Source: CAZSCF01 sp964605365
Lineage (GTDB): Bacteria; Patescibacteriota; Minisyncoccia; Moranbacterales; UBA2206
Assembly (NCBI GenBank): GCA_964605365.1
Contig: CAZSCF010000009.1
Span: forward strand, 1-23,975
Length of the DNA: 23,975 nucleotides
Direction of reading: 5' to 3'
Positions within the stretch are counted from its first letter, which is position 1; the number at the start of each line of letters is the position of its first letter. A model generated the notes under the pieces. It was not told the DNA's origin, ran no database searches, and worked only from the letters and a program-made list of their open reading frames with translations. Shown piece by piece: positions 7,561 through 13,140 of this stretch. The position numbers and the translations under genes are program-made.

Positions 7561-7636
7561 TACCGCGTATGGGATTCGAACCCATGATTTCCAGGATGAA
7601 AACCTGGCGTCCTGGACCGGACTAGACGAACGCGGC
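7561..7636 (-). tRNA. tRNA-Glu, anticodon TTC
   Basis: 76 nt. The acceptor is GCCGCGT/ACGCGGT with a G1-U72 wobble pair, the anticodon stem CCAGG/CCTGG closes the loop TTTTCAT, the T-arm is ATGGG-TTCGAAT-CCCAT and the discriminator is A. CCA is not encoded. The first pair G-U is unusual for tRNA-Glu. A good promoter lies 21 bp upstream. Confidence 0.92.
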
Positions 7637-7656
7637 ATATTTAAATAACAGTAGAA

Positions 7657-7684
7657 ATCATATCACAGAATAAAAATAAAGCAA
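7657..7684 (-). promoter_or_regulatory. tRNA-Glu promoter
   Basis: On the minus strand TTGCTT (7679-7684), a 16-bp spacer and TATGAT (7657-7662) preceded by TGA, giving an extended -10. The predicted start near 7650 is about 14 nt before the tRNA. The -35 box overlaps the base and T-tract of the preceding terminator. Confidence 0.7.
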
Positions 7685-7699
7685 GGAATAAATCCCTGC
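7669..7699 (-). terminator. Terminator of the coiled-coil gene
   Basis: Read on the minus strand, GCAGGGA and TCCTTGC (7681-7699, one G-U pair) form a 7-bp stem around TTTAT. They are followed by TTTATTTTTATT (7669-7680). It lies 25 bases after the stop codon at 7724. Confidence 0.65.
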
Positions 7700-7723
7700 C
7701 TATAGCTTGAAATATGTTTTTGT

Positions 7724-8011
7724 TTAGTTATGTTTCAGTCCAATCTTTAGTTCTAGCATTTTGAATCTTTTTTCAAACCTTTCTTCCATTTCTTTCATTT
7801 CAAAACGATATGCGACATTATCCAGTCGCAATTTTACATCCTCAATATCTTGTCTGATTAGCTTGTTATCCTTATCCAATCTTTCAAATCCCTTATCCAT
7901 TTTTTCAGTTATTTCAACGAATCCTTTATCCATTTTTTCAGTTATTTCAACGAATCCTTTTTGAACCATTGTTGCCAGCTCATCAATTGTTGTTTCTTTT
8001 TTATTTGCCAT
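7724..8011 (-). CDS. Small coiled-coil protein with an 11-residue tandem repeat
   Basis: 95 aa from the ATG at 8011; a TTG at 8023 is possible but would leave almost no leader. The protein is highly charged and without membrane segments. It carries two identical copies of KGFVEITEKMD followed by a degenerate third (KGFERLDKDNK), then heptad-like helix to the end (IRQDIEDVKLRLDNVAYRFEMKEMEERFEKRFKMLELKIGL). Its make-up predicts a long helical coiled coil that likely oligomerises. Similar short repeat-bearing coiled-coil proteins are common hypotheticals in CPR genomes; the function is unknown. It is a single-gene unit with a near-consensus promoter and its own terminator, which suggests steady, strong expression. 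Confidence 0.8.
   Translation of the reverse strand: MANKKETTIDELATMVQKGFVEITEKMDKGFVEITEKMDKGFERLDKDNKLIRQDIEDVKLRLDNVAYRFEMKEMEERFEKRFKMLELKIGLKHN
7893..7958. repeat. Perfect 33-bp tandem duplication in the coiled-coil gene
   Basis: Bases 7893-7925 and 7926-7958 are identical. Each unit encodes 11 residues, so copy-number change keeps the frame. The identity at every synonymous position points to a recent duplication. Confidence 0.9.
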
Positions 8012-8037
8012 ATTTTTGTGCAATTTATTGTGCTAAC

Positions 8038-8065
8038 ATTATACCAATCTCAAAAAAGATGTCAA
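8038..8065 (-). promoter_or_regulatory. Consensus promoter of the coiled-coil gene
   Basis: On the minus strand TTGACA (8060-8065), a 16-bp spacer and TATAAT (8038-8043) with a TGG extension. This is a perfect match to both sigma-70 hexamers and the strongest promoter in the window. The predicted start is near 8031. Confidence 0.85.
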
Positions 8066-8076
8066 CAATTACTTTT

Positions 8077-8105
8077 TTGACTTAATCCTCAATTCCCCAT
8101 ACTAT
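8077..8105 (+). promoter_or_regulatory. tsaD promoter
   Basis: TTGACT (8077-8082), a 17-bp spacer and TACTAT (8100-8105). The predicted start near 8112 leaves a leader of about 78 nt containing the GC-rich stretch 8132-8162. It diverges from the coiled-coil promoter. Confidence 0.65.
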
Positions 8106-8189
8106 AAAAACAGTAAAAAACTACAAACTATCCCGCTACAGCAGGACCTCGCCAAGGCGGTGACAAACCAAAAACTATAAACTAACTAA

Positions 8190-9275
8190 ATGATTATTCT
8201 AGCCATTGAAACTTCTTGTGATGAAACGGCTTGTGCCATAATTGAAGCTAAGAAAGATAAAATTGATATTTTATCCAACTCTATTTCTTCACAAATAAAA
8301 CTACATGCCATTTGGGGCGGCGTTGTTCCCAATTTAGCTGCGCGTGAACATCTTAAAAATATTTTACCCGTTATCAAAAATTCCTTAAAAGAAGCTGGCT
8401 TGAGCTTTAAAAAAATAGACTTATTGGCAGTTACCGAGGGCCCAGGACTTATTCCTGCTCTTCTTATTGGCGTCAATGCTACCAAGACACTATCTTATGT
8501 TTGGCAAAAGCCACTTCTGGGAATTCATCACATCGAAGGACATATCTACGCCAATTTTGTTAGTCCCAAATCAAGAATTAAATTCCCTGCTCTTTGCTTG
8601 GTAGTTTCCGGCGGACACACACAACTTGTCTATATGAAAAATCATTTGGATTATAAAATTATTGGGCAAACATTAGATGATGCCGTAGGTGAAGCTTTTG
8701 ATAAAATAGCTAGAATTTTAAATATTGGTTATCCCGGTGGACCACTGGTTGCAAAATGGGCAACTAAATTCAAGGAATCAACTTCAAAATTTGAAATTAA
8801 ATTTCCCAGACCAATGCTCAATAAAAATAATTTTGATTTCTCTTTTTCCGGTCTCAAGACTGCTGTCCTTTATGAAACTAAAAAAAATCCAGCACTATTA
8901 AAAGACAAAGCATATATCTCAACTGTTTGTCATGAATTCCAACAAGCATCAATTGATGTACTTGTTAAAAAAACACTGCATGCTGCTGAAAAATACCCGC
9001 CTACCGGTCAGGCAGGCAAACCCAAAACCATTATGTTGGCCGGGGGTGTAAGCGCCAATAAAGAGCTGCGTCAACAGCTTGGTGATGCTATTGAAAAAAG
9101 CTTGCCAAATACTATTTATCGAATACCGGAAATAGGTTTAACTGGCGACAATGCTGCCATGGTTGCTGCTGCTGCCTATTTTCGCTGGAAAAAAATGCCA
9201 GAAAAAGCACGCAAACTGACAAAAAACAACTGGAAAAAAATCACTGCTGATGCTAATCTAAAGATGAAGAAATAA
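8190..9275 (+). CDS. tsaD: tRNA N6-adenosine threonylcarbamoyltransferase TsaD
   Basis: 361 aa, slightly longer than the usual 335-345. TsaD transfers the threonylcarbamoyl group to A37 of ANN-decoding tRNAs, working with TsaB, TsaC and TsaE. Family signatures are AIETSCDETA (5-14), the metal-binding HHIEGH (His114, His118), VVSGGHTQL, DDAVGEAFDK, SFSGLKTAV and the C-terminal AGGVSANKELR and TGDNAAMVA. Residues about 270-277 (PPTGQAGK) are extra and are encoded by a copy of the dispersed GC-rich repeat, placed in a helix-connecting loop before KTIMLAGGVSAN. All active-site residues remain. No Shine-Dalgarno is visible. A palindromic repeat follows the stop codon. Confidence 0.97.
   Translation: MIILAIETSCDETACAIIEAKKDKIDILSNSISSQIKLHAIWGGVVPNLAAREHLKNILPVIKNSLKEAGLSFKKIDLLAVTEGPGLIPALLIGVNATKTLSYVWQKPLLGIHHIEGHIYANFVSPKSRIKFPALCLVVSGGHTQLVYMKNHLDYKIIGQTLDDAVGEAFDKIARILNIGYPGGPLVAKWATKFKESTSKFEIKFPRPMLNKNNFDFSFSGLKTAVLYETKKNPALLKDKAYISTVCHEFQQASIDVLVKKTLHAAEKYPPTGQAGKPKTIMLAGGVSANKELRQQLGDAIEKSLPNTIYRIPEIGLTGDNAAMVAAAAYFRWKKMPEKARKLTKNNWKKITADANLKMKK
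8996..9016. repeat. Dispersed repeat copy inside tsaD
   Basis: CGCCTACCGGTCAGGCAGG matches the family of the 7484 palindrome and has its own near-palindromic centre, CCTACCGGTCAGG. It adds about seven residues in frame to TsaD. Confidence 0.65.
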
Positions 9276-9282
9276 ATAATTT

Positions 9283-9378
9283 GTCATTCCGAGCAGGCAG
9301 GCAGGTGTAGTCGAGGAATCTACTTTGTAAAACAACCAGCATCCTCCACTCGTCCTGACGGACTTCGGTCGGAATGAC
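9283..9378. repeat. Palindromic repeat between tsaD and prsW, with a nested repeat
   Basis: Perfect 10-bp ends GTCATTCCGA (9283-9292) and TCGGAATGAC (9369-9378) bound a 96-bp element. The interior has GTCGAGGAATCTAC, typical of this repeat type. A run AGGCAGGCAGG (9294-9304), from the other GC-rich family, sits within its left arm. The right arm contains an in-frame ATG (9374) for the next gene, which is probably not the real start. Confidence 0.75.
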
Positions 9379-9391
9379 GCTTTCTTATCTC

Positions 9392-9988
9392 ATGTCAATA
9401 TTAAAACCACTTTTTTTTGGAATTATTGCGGCTCTTTTGGCACTCGTTTTTGAAATAATTTTTTCTTTTATTCCCGGTTTTAATTTTAAGACACTTTTTC
9501 AACAACTTTCTTGGATTTTAATAATCCTTATTCTGATTGAAGAATCAATTAAAATTCTTTTTGTCTGGAAAAACTTTTCCGCTTTTGCAAAAATACTTTC
9601 AAAATATCAAATGTTTTGTCAGTCTCTTCTTGTTGGTCTGGGATTTGCAATTACAGAAATAATTATTTTTCTACCGGAAAAATCCGGGGAATTAAGATAT
9701 CTTATCCTATATCTTGGCGTTTTTGCTGTGCACATTGGAACCACCGGCCTGATAGGATATTTTTTGATCAAATCCGAAAAAGTAAATTTTTGGACTTTTT
9801 TACGAATCCTGCCGATAGCCTTTGGCTGTCATTTTATTTTTAATTTATTCTCCATCTATATTGCAAGCTCTTGGATAATAGCGATTTTTATCTTTATCTT
9901 GGCCTTTTTTGTCGTTTTGGCCGGGTTTAGAATTTCCATATCCCAAAAAACTTATACACAAACAGAAGACTTGCAAAATAAAATTTAA
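9392..9988 (+). CDS. PrsW-like intramembrane metalloprotease
   Basis: 198 aa from the ATG at 9392. The in-frame ATG at 9374 lies in the repeat. The protein is very hydrophobic, with about six to seven membrane helices. It shows the four motifs of the PrsW/CPBP-type proteases: EESIK (Glu50, Glu51), GFAITE (Glu89), VHIGTTGLIGY (His114) and CHFIFN (His147, Asn151). PrsW cleaves anti-sigma factors within the membrane in Bacillus; the substrate here is unknown. No Shine-Dalgarno is seen. The hsp20 promoter begins inside the last codons of this gene, and hsp20 follows, so an envelope or heat stress link is possible but inferred. Confidence 0.8.
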   Translation: MSILKPLFFGIIAALLALVFEIIFSFIPGFNFKTLFQQLSWILIILILIEESIKILFVWKNFSAFAKILSKYQMFCQSLLVGLGFAITEIIIFLPEKSGELRYLILYLGVFAVHIGTTGLIGYFLIKSEKVNFWTFLRILPIAFGCHFIFNLFSIYIASSWIIAIFIFILAFFVVLAGFRISISQKTYTQTEDLQNKI

Positions 9989-9998
9989 CAGTTATAAT
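9971..9998 (+). promoter_or_regulatory. hsp20 promoter
   Basis: TTGCAA (9971-9976), a 16-bp spacer and a perfect TATAAT (9993-9998). The -35 overlaps the 3' end of the PrsW-like gene. The predicted start near 10005 gives a leader of about 30 nt. No CIRCE-type inverted repeat is visible. Confidence 0.75.
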
Positions 9999-10035
9999 TA
10001 AACTGGATGAAATAATAAAAAATTAACATAAACTA

Positions 10036-10557
10036 ATGACACAAGTTAAAAGATCATTTTTAGAAAAATTAACTGGCACTAAAACAATAGAAAACGAGGA
10101 TTTTAGCTCATCAAAAGAGTACCAGCCGATTAATACTGTTTACAGAGAAGAGGCTGAAATAACCATGAATCCGACATCATTTGAAAGAAGATCTCAGGAT
10201 GAATCTTTGTCATCTGGAGACGGGGCCGAAGGACAGTTAACAATCGACGTCTATCAAACAGAATCTGATATTGTCATAAAATCAACTATTGCAGGCGTAA
10301 AACCTGAAGATTTGGATGTAAGTATCAATAACGACATGGTTACCATTCGCGGAGAAAGAAAAAACGAAGAACAAGTTTCTGAGGAAAATTATTATTATCA
10401 AGAGTGTTATTGGGGCAATTTCTCCAGATCAGTCATCCTGCCTGTCGATGTAGTAGCGGAAAAAATCGAAGCTTCAATGAAAAATGGAATTCTTACCATT
10501 CGCCTGCCCAAAGCTGATAATAATAAAACAAAAAAAATTCAAGTCAGGGGATTTTAG
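10036..10557 (+). CDS. Small heat shock protein, Hsp20/alpha-crystallin family
   Basis: 173 aa. An N-terminal stretch of about 65 polar, probably disordered residues is followed by the alpha-crystallin domain (about 67-173): GQLTIDVYQTESDIVIKSTI, AGVKPEDLDVSINNDMVTIRGER, the EECYWGNFSRSVILP strand and the GILTIRLPK signature. The protein ends in IQVRGF, a C-terminal I-x-V motif used for oligomer assembly. These ATP-independent chaperones hold unfolding proteins in the cytosol. It is a monocistronic gene with its own promoter and terminator. Confidence 0.93.
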   Translation: MTQVKRSFLEKLTGTKTIENEDFSSSKEYQPINTVYREEAEITMNPTSFERRSQDESLSSGDGAEGQLTIDVYQTESDIVIKSTIAGVKPEDLDVSINNDMVTIRGERKNEEQVSEENYYYQECYWGNFSRSVILPVDVVAEKIEASMKNGILTIRLPKADNNKTKKIQVRGF

Positions 10558-10583
10558 GATAAACTTTCGTAATTTCACTTTTT

Positions 10584-10613
10584 GAGACTCTTTTTTGTTC
10601 AAGAGTCTCTTTT
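10584..10613 (+). terminator. hsp20 terminator
   Basis: GAGACTCTT (10584-10592) pairs perfectly with AAGAGTCTC (10601-10609) around an 8-nt loop and runs into TTTT. It starts 26 bases after the hsp20 stop. Confidence 0.85.
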
Positions 10614-10749
10614 CATTGATTTTAAGTGTCCCAAATAATATTTTTGAATTTCCAATTAAATTCCGACTTCCAAAATAATTAGATTATTTTAGAAATCAGA
10701 CATTCTATCAAACAAGTTGTATTTTACGGCAAAAAAACACAAAAAACAT

Positions 10750-10778
10750 TTGCCTTTAAGTTGTTTTCACGTTATTAT
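10750..10778 (+). promoter_or_regulatory. vanW promoter placed for a leaderless mRNA
   Basis: TTGCCT (10750-10755), a 17-bp spacer and TATTAT (10773-10778). The ATG begins seven bases after the -10 box, at the expected transcription start. The upstream stretch from 10614 holds only AT-rich sequence with a small palindrome (AAAATAAT/ATTATTTT, 10672-10690). Confidence 0.7.
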
Positions 10779-10784
10779 TGCCTT

Positions 10785-12047
10785 ATGAAACGCTTTAGCT
10801 ATATTATTCTAGCAGTTTTTTTCTTGTCTTTCTCAGAGACTGATTTTTGTCTAGCCGAAAATCCAAAAGAATCAGATGGAATATCCTTACAAATTGGAAA
10901 TTACACGCAAATTCTTTCCCAAAAAGAAATCGAGAGTTTTTTTCAGGAAGAAATTGAGCTTTCTTATTCGCCCTCGTATTCTTCTGAAATAGAAAATATT
11001 GATTTTTGTCAATATAATAAATCTGTAATTTGTAATCTTCTTTTTAGCACAAGAGACAGTTATCATATAAAAAAAACTGCTTGGAGGTTAGTGGATGAAA
11101 AAAAACTTGGCGATTTTTTAACCGATCTCGAAAGGAAAGTCAATAAAGATCCGGAAAATGCCAAATTGAAATTTGACAATAACAGGGTTTCCGCCTTTTC
11201 AACCGGCGTGAATGGTCTTAAATTGGATAAAGAAAAAAGCCTTGAGCTTTTTAAAAATTTTTTAGAACAACCCGTTTTTGATAAAAAAATCAATTTGGCC
11301 TTCAACGAAATCGCTCCGGAAATATCCTTGGATTCAATTGACAATATGGGCATAACTTCCTTGATCGGAGAAGGTCGTTCTGATTTTAAGGGATCGCCCA
11401 AAAATAGAATTTTTAATATAAAAATTGCCGTCGAAAGATTCAATGGCATACTAATAAAACCGGGGGAAGAATTTTCTTTTGTAGAAATTCTCGGAGAAGT
11501 TGACGGAGAGCATGGATATTTGCCAGAATTGGTAATCAAAAAAGATAAAACCGAACCGGAATTTGGCGGGGGCATATGCCAAGTCTCAACTACGGCTTTC
11601 AGAGCCGCTATTTATTCCGGGCTGGAAATAACCGCTAGACGAAATCATGCCTATCCCGTAGCTTATTATAATCCACAAGGAATGGATTCGACTGTTTATG
11701 TTCCACGTCCGGATTTGAAATTTATCAATAATACCCCCGGATATATCCTTATACAGCCAAGAATAGAAGGCACGGAACTTATTTTTAGTTTTTACGGCAA
11801 AGATGATGGTAGAAAAATCAACATAGTAGGACCGAAAATAACGGAAAGGAATCCAGATGGATCCATGAAAACCACTTTTACTCAGCAAGTGTTCGACAAA
11901 GACGGGAAAGTCATCTTGGAAGATGTTTTTAACAGCAGCTATGATTCCCCCAGTAAATATCCCCATCCGGGAGAGATTTTAACCAAAAAACCGGACGATT
12001 GGTCTCAAAAACAATGGGAAACTTACAAAAAAAACAGCAAACCATAA
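10785..12047 (+). CDS. Exported VanW-family protein
   Basis: 420 aa from the ATG at 10785. An in-frame TTG at 10761 lies between the promoter boxes and is not used. The first 24 residues look like a Sec signal (MKRFSYIILAVFFLSF, then small residues ending CLA). The middle region (about 110-190) resembles the peptidoglycan-binding domain that often precedes VanW. The VanW domain runs from about 205 to 345 and carries the hallmark FGGGICQVSTT (about 260-270) and ARRNHAYPVAYY. VanW occurs in vancomycin-resistance clusters but its biochemical role is unknown; envelope location is likely. It is not part of a van cluster here. The gene ends six bases before the -35 of the tRNA array. Confidence 0.9.
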   Translation: MKRFSYIILAVFFLSFSETDFCLAENPKESDGISLQIGNYTQILSQKEIESFFQEEIELSYSPSYSSEIENIDFCQYNKSVICNLLFSTRDSYHIKKTAWRLVDEKKLGDFLTDLERKVNKDPENAKLKFDNNRVSAFSTGVNGLKLDKEKSLELFKNFLEQPVFDKKINLAFNEIAPEISLDSIDNMGITSLIGEGRSDFKGSPKNRIFNIKIAVERFNGILIKPGEEFSFVEILGEVDGEHGYLPELVIKKDKTEPEFGGGICQVSTTAFRAAIYSGLEITARRNHAYPVAYYNPQGMDSTVYVPRPDLKFINNTPGYILIQPRIEGTELIFSFYGKDDGRKINIVGPKITERNPDGSMKTTFTQQVFDKDGKVILEDVFNSSYDSPSKYPHPGEILTKKPDDWSQKQWETYKKNSKP

Positions 12048-12052
12048 ACAAA

Positions 12053-12081
12053 TTGACTTCATGATTCATTTTTGATATCAT
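12053..12081 (+). promoter_or_regulatory. Promoter of the tRNA array
   Basis: TTGACT (12053-12058), a 17-bp spacer and TATCAT (12076-12081). The predicted start near 12088 is 14 nt before tRNA-Lys. No other promoter is obvious inside the array, and a single terminator lies at 12684-12718. Confidence 0.8.
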
Positions 12082-12101
12082 TAGCTTCGTTGTTTATTTA
12101 T

Positions 12102-12174
12102 GCACCGTTAGCTCAGTTGGTAGAGCAGATCCCTCTTAAGGATATGGTCGGGGGTTCAAGTCCCTCACGGTGCA
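12102..12174 (+). tRNA. tRNA-Lys, anticodon CTT
   Basis: 73 nt. The acceptor GCACCGT/ACGGTGC is perfect, the D-arm is GCTC-AGTTGGTA-GAGC, the anticodon loop CTCTTAA reads AAG, the T-arm is GGGGG-TTCAAGT-CCCTC and the discriminator is A. The outermost anticodon-stem pair is a G-A mismatch. CCA is not encoded. Confidence 0.93.
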
Positions 12175-12189
12175 CACGAATGATATTTA

Positions 12190-12285
12190 GTGTGGGGCAA
12201 ATGACGCAGTTGCCTCCTTGTCCCGTACCAAAATTTGGTGCGTGGATTAAGCAAACGGTCCCAGGTTCGAGTCCTGGTAGGCACT
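12190..12285 (+). pseudogene. tRNA-like unit with a degenerate body
   Basis: The 3' part is a perfect T-arm (CCAGG-TTCGAGT-CCTGG, 12261-12277) followed by TAGGCAC-T, as in a real tRNA. The matching acceptor strand (GTGCCTA) is absent at the 5' side. A hairpin GGGGCAA/TTGCCTC (12194-12216) and an 8-bp hairpin CGTACCAA/TTGGTGCG (12224-12242) take the place of the D and anticodon arms. The latter's 7-base loop would be AAAATTT, without U33. It may be a decayed or chimeric tRNA, or an unusual one with an insertion. It lies between intact tRNA genes in the same orientation. Confidence 0.45.
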
Positions 12286-12338
12286 CATAAAAAAATTTGA
12301 TATAGAAAATAAAATCCCTTGAACACAAAAAGTATTAT

Positions 12339-12411
12339 GCGCTGGTAGCTCAGTGGATAGAGCAGTAGCCTTCTAAGCTATTGGTCGCAGGTTCGATTCC
12401 TGCCCAGCGCA
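12339..12411 (+). tRNA. tRNA-Arg, anticodon TCT
   Basis: 73 nt. Acceptor GCGCTGG/CCAGCGC, anticodon stem GTAGC/GCTAT with loop CTTCTAA, T-arm GCAGG-TTCGATT-CCTGC, discriminator A. It reads AGA and AGG. CCA is not encoded. Confidence 0.94.
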
Positions 12412-12444
12412 CATAAAAATAGAAAGTTATTTTAAAATCATTGT

Positions 12445-12516
12445 GGCGGGTATAGTTTAGTGGTAAAACACTTGTTTGTGGCACAAGGGTCGAGAGTTCG
12501 ATTCTCTCTACTCGCC
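12445..12516 (+). tRNA. tRNA-His, anticodon GTG
   Basis: 72 nt including the encoded G-1 (12445), which pairs with C73 (12516) as required for HisRS. Acceptor GCGGGTA/TACTCGC, anticodon stem CTTGT/ACAAG with loop TTGTGGC, T-arm GAGAG-TTCGATT-CTCTC. The following bases are CAT, so CCA is not encoded. Confidence 0.93.
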
Positions 12517-12584
12517 CATCGTATCAACTAAGGCTTTATGCCTTTAGATATGTCGCGTCACGCAGAAATTATCCTGCATAAGGT

Positions 12585-12657
12585 GCGCCTGTAGCTCAAT
12601 GGATAGAGTACTTGGCTTCGGACCAAGGGGTTGCAGGTTCGAGTCCTGCCGGGCGCA
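12585..12657 (+). tRNA. tRNA-Arg, anticodon TCG
   Basis: 73 nt. Acceptor GCGCCTG/CGGGCGC, anticodon stem CTTGG/CCAAG with loop CTTCGGA, T-arm GCAGG-TTCGAGT-CCTGC, discriminator A. It reads CGA and CGG. Together with the GCG tRNA at 1390 it covers the whole CGN box. CCA is not encoded. Confidence 0.94.
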
Positions 12658-12683
12658 CTTTGTACAGGAAATAAAACATAACA

Positions 12684-12718
12684 AAAAAACTCCAACTGAT
12701 ACCCGTTTGGAGTTTTTT
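12684..12718. terminator. Bidirectional terminator between the tRNA array and the pilus operon
   Basis: AAAAAACTCCAA (12684-12695) pairs perfectly with TTGGAGTTTTTT (12707-12718) around an 11-nt loop. It ends the plus-strand tRNA array and, 91 bases past the last stop codon, the minus-strand pilus operon. The rest of 12719-12809 shows no gene. Confidence 0.88.
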
Positions 12719-12809
12719 GTTTTTATTTTTCCAAAAAAGATTCTAGAAACCCAGCCCCTTTCACCCCTAACAGCCAAAAAGAGGCCGAGTTTCTGTTTTA
12801 AATCTGGAT

Positions 12810-13133
12810 TTATTCTATACCAAAAATATCTCGCGATGCCCCGACTGGTATTTGGTATTCCGCTTTTCGCCTTTCTATCTCGGAAACAATTTTTTCAAAT
12901 TTTACTTTATCAAAAGAATTGTCTTCGCCTGATTTTGATTTAATATATTCCTGTTTTTTGTTTTCATCCCAGGAATAATTATAAACAGAACCGTACCAAA
13001 GATATCCGGCATAAATCAAAATAAAAAGAAAAAAAACGAACAATAGAAGTTTTCTTTTTTTTGAAAGAATCTTAAAAAATTTATTTTTAAAATTATCTAT
13101 TCTTATTTTTTTAAAAATATTTTCCAATTTCAT
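12810..13133 (-). CDS. Small membrane-anchored protein at the end of the pilus operon
   Basis: 107 aa and no named family recognised. It has a strongly basic cytoplasmic N-terminus (1-28), one membrane helix (about 28-47, LLLFVFFLFILIYAGYLWYG), then a polar, probably extracytoplasmic helix-rich tail that ends PVGASRDIFGIE. It is the last gene of the run pilB to pilO, seven bases after the pilO stop, so it is almost certainly co-transcribed. In other type IV pilus operons this slot downstream of pilO holds pilP, which links the platform to the secretin. This protein has no lipobox and no visible PilP domain, so a functional replacement is only a guess. Confidence 0.75.
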   Translation of the reverse strand: MKLENIFKKIRIDNFKNKFFKILSKKRKLLLFVFFLFILIYAGYLWYGSVYNYSWDENKKQEYIKSKSGEDNSFDKVKFEKIVSEIERRKAEYQIPVGASRDIFGIE

Positions 13134-13140
13134 AATGATT

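Noticed and set aside
7387..7638. 84-codon open extension upstream of alanine racemase
   Set aside because: It translates repeat DNA and the tRNA-Glu gene in the same strand; racemase homology starts after the ATG at 7386.
9294..9304. Short AGGCAGG repeats as a CRISPR array
   Set aside because: Units are adjacent without spacers and no cas genes are present.
10614..10749. Hidden gene or riboswitch between hsp20 and vanW
   Set aside because: Only AT-rich sequence with a small palindrome (10672-10690); vanW has a leaderless-type promoter, leaving no leader for a riboswitch.
11063..11575. 170-codon minus-strand frame
   Set aside because: Shadow of vanW, which has the VanW signature, a signal peptide and a promoter.
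10785..12047. Vancomycin-resistance cluster suggested by VanW
   Set aside because: No vanH, vanA/B-type ligase, vanX or vanRS nearby; VanW-domain proteins are widespread without resistance.
12113..12328. Minus-strand frame with GLEPGTVCLIHAP and REGLEPPTIS
   Set aside because: Classic false protein read from the antisense of tRNA genes.
12544..12777. Minus-strand frame with RQDSNLQPLGPKPSTLSIELQ
   Set aside because: Antisense of tRNA-Arg(TCG) and the terminator; a known annotation artefact.
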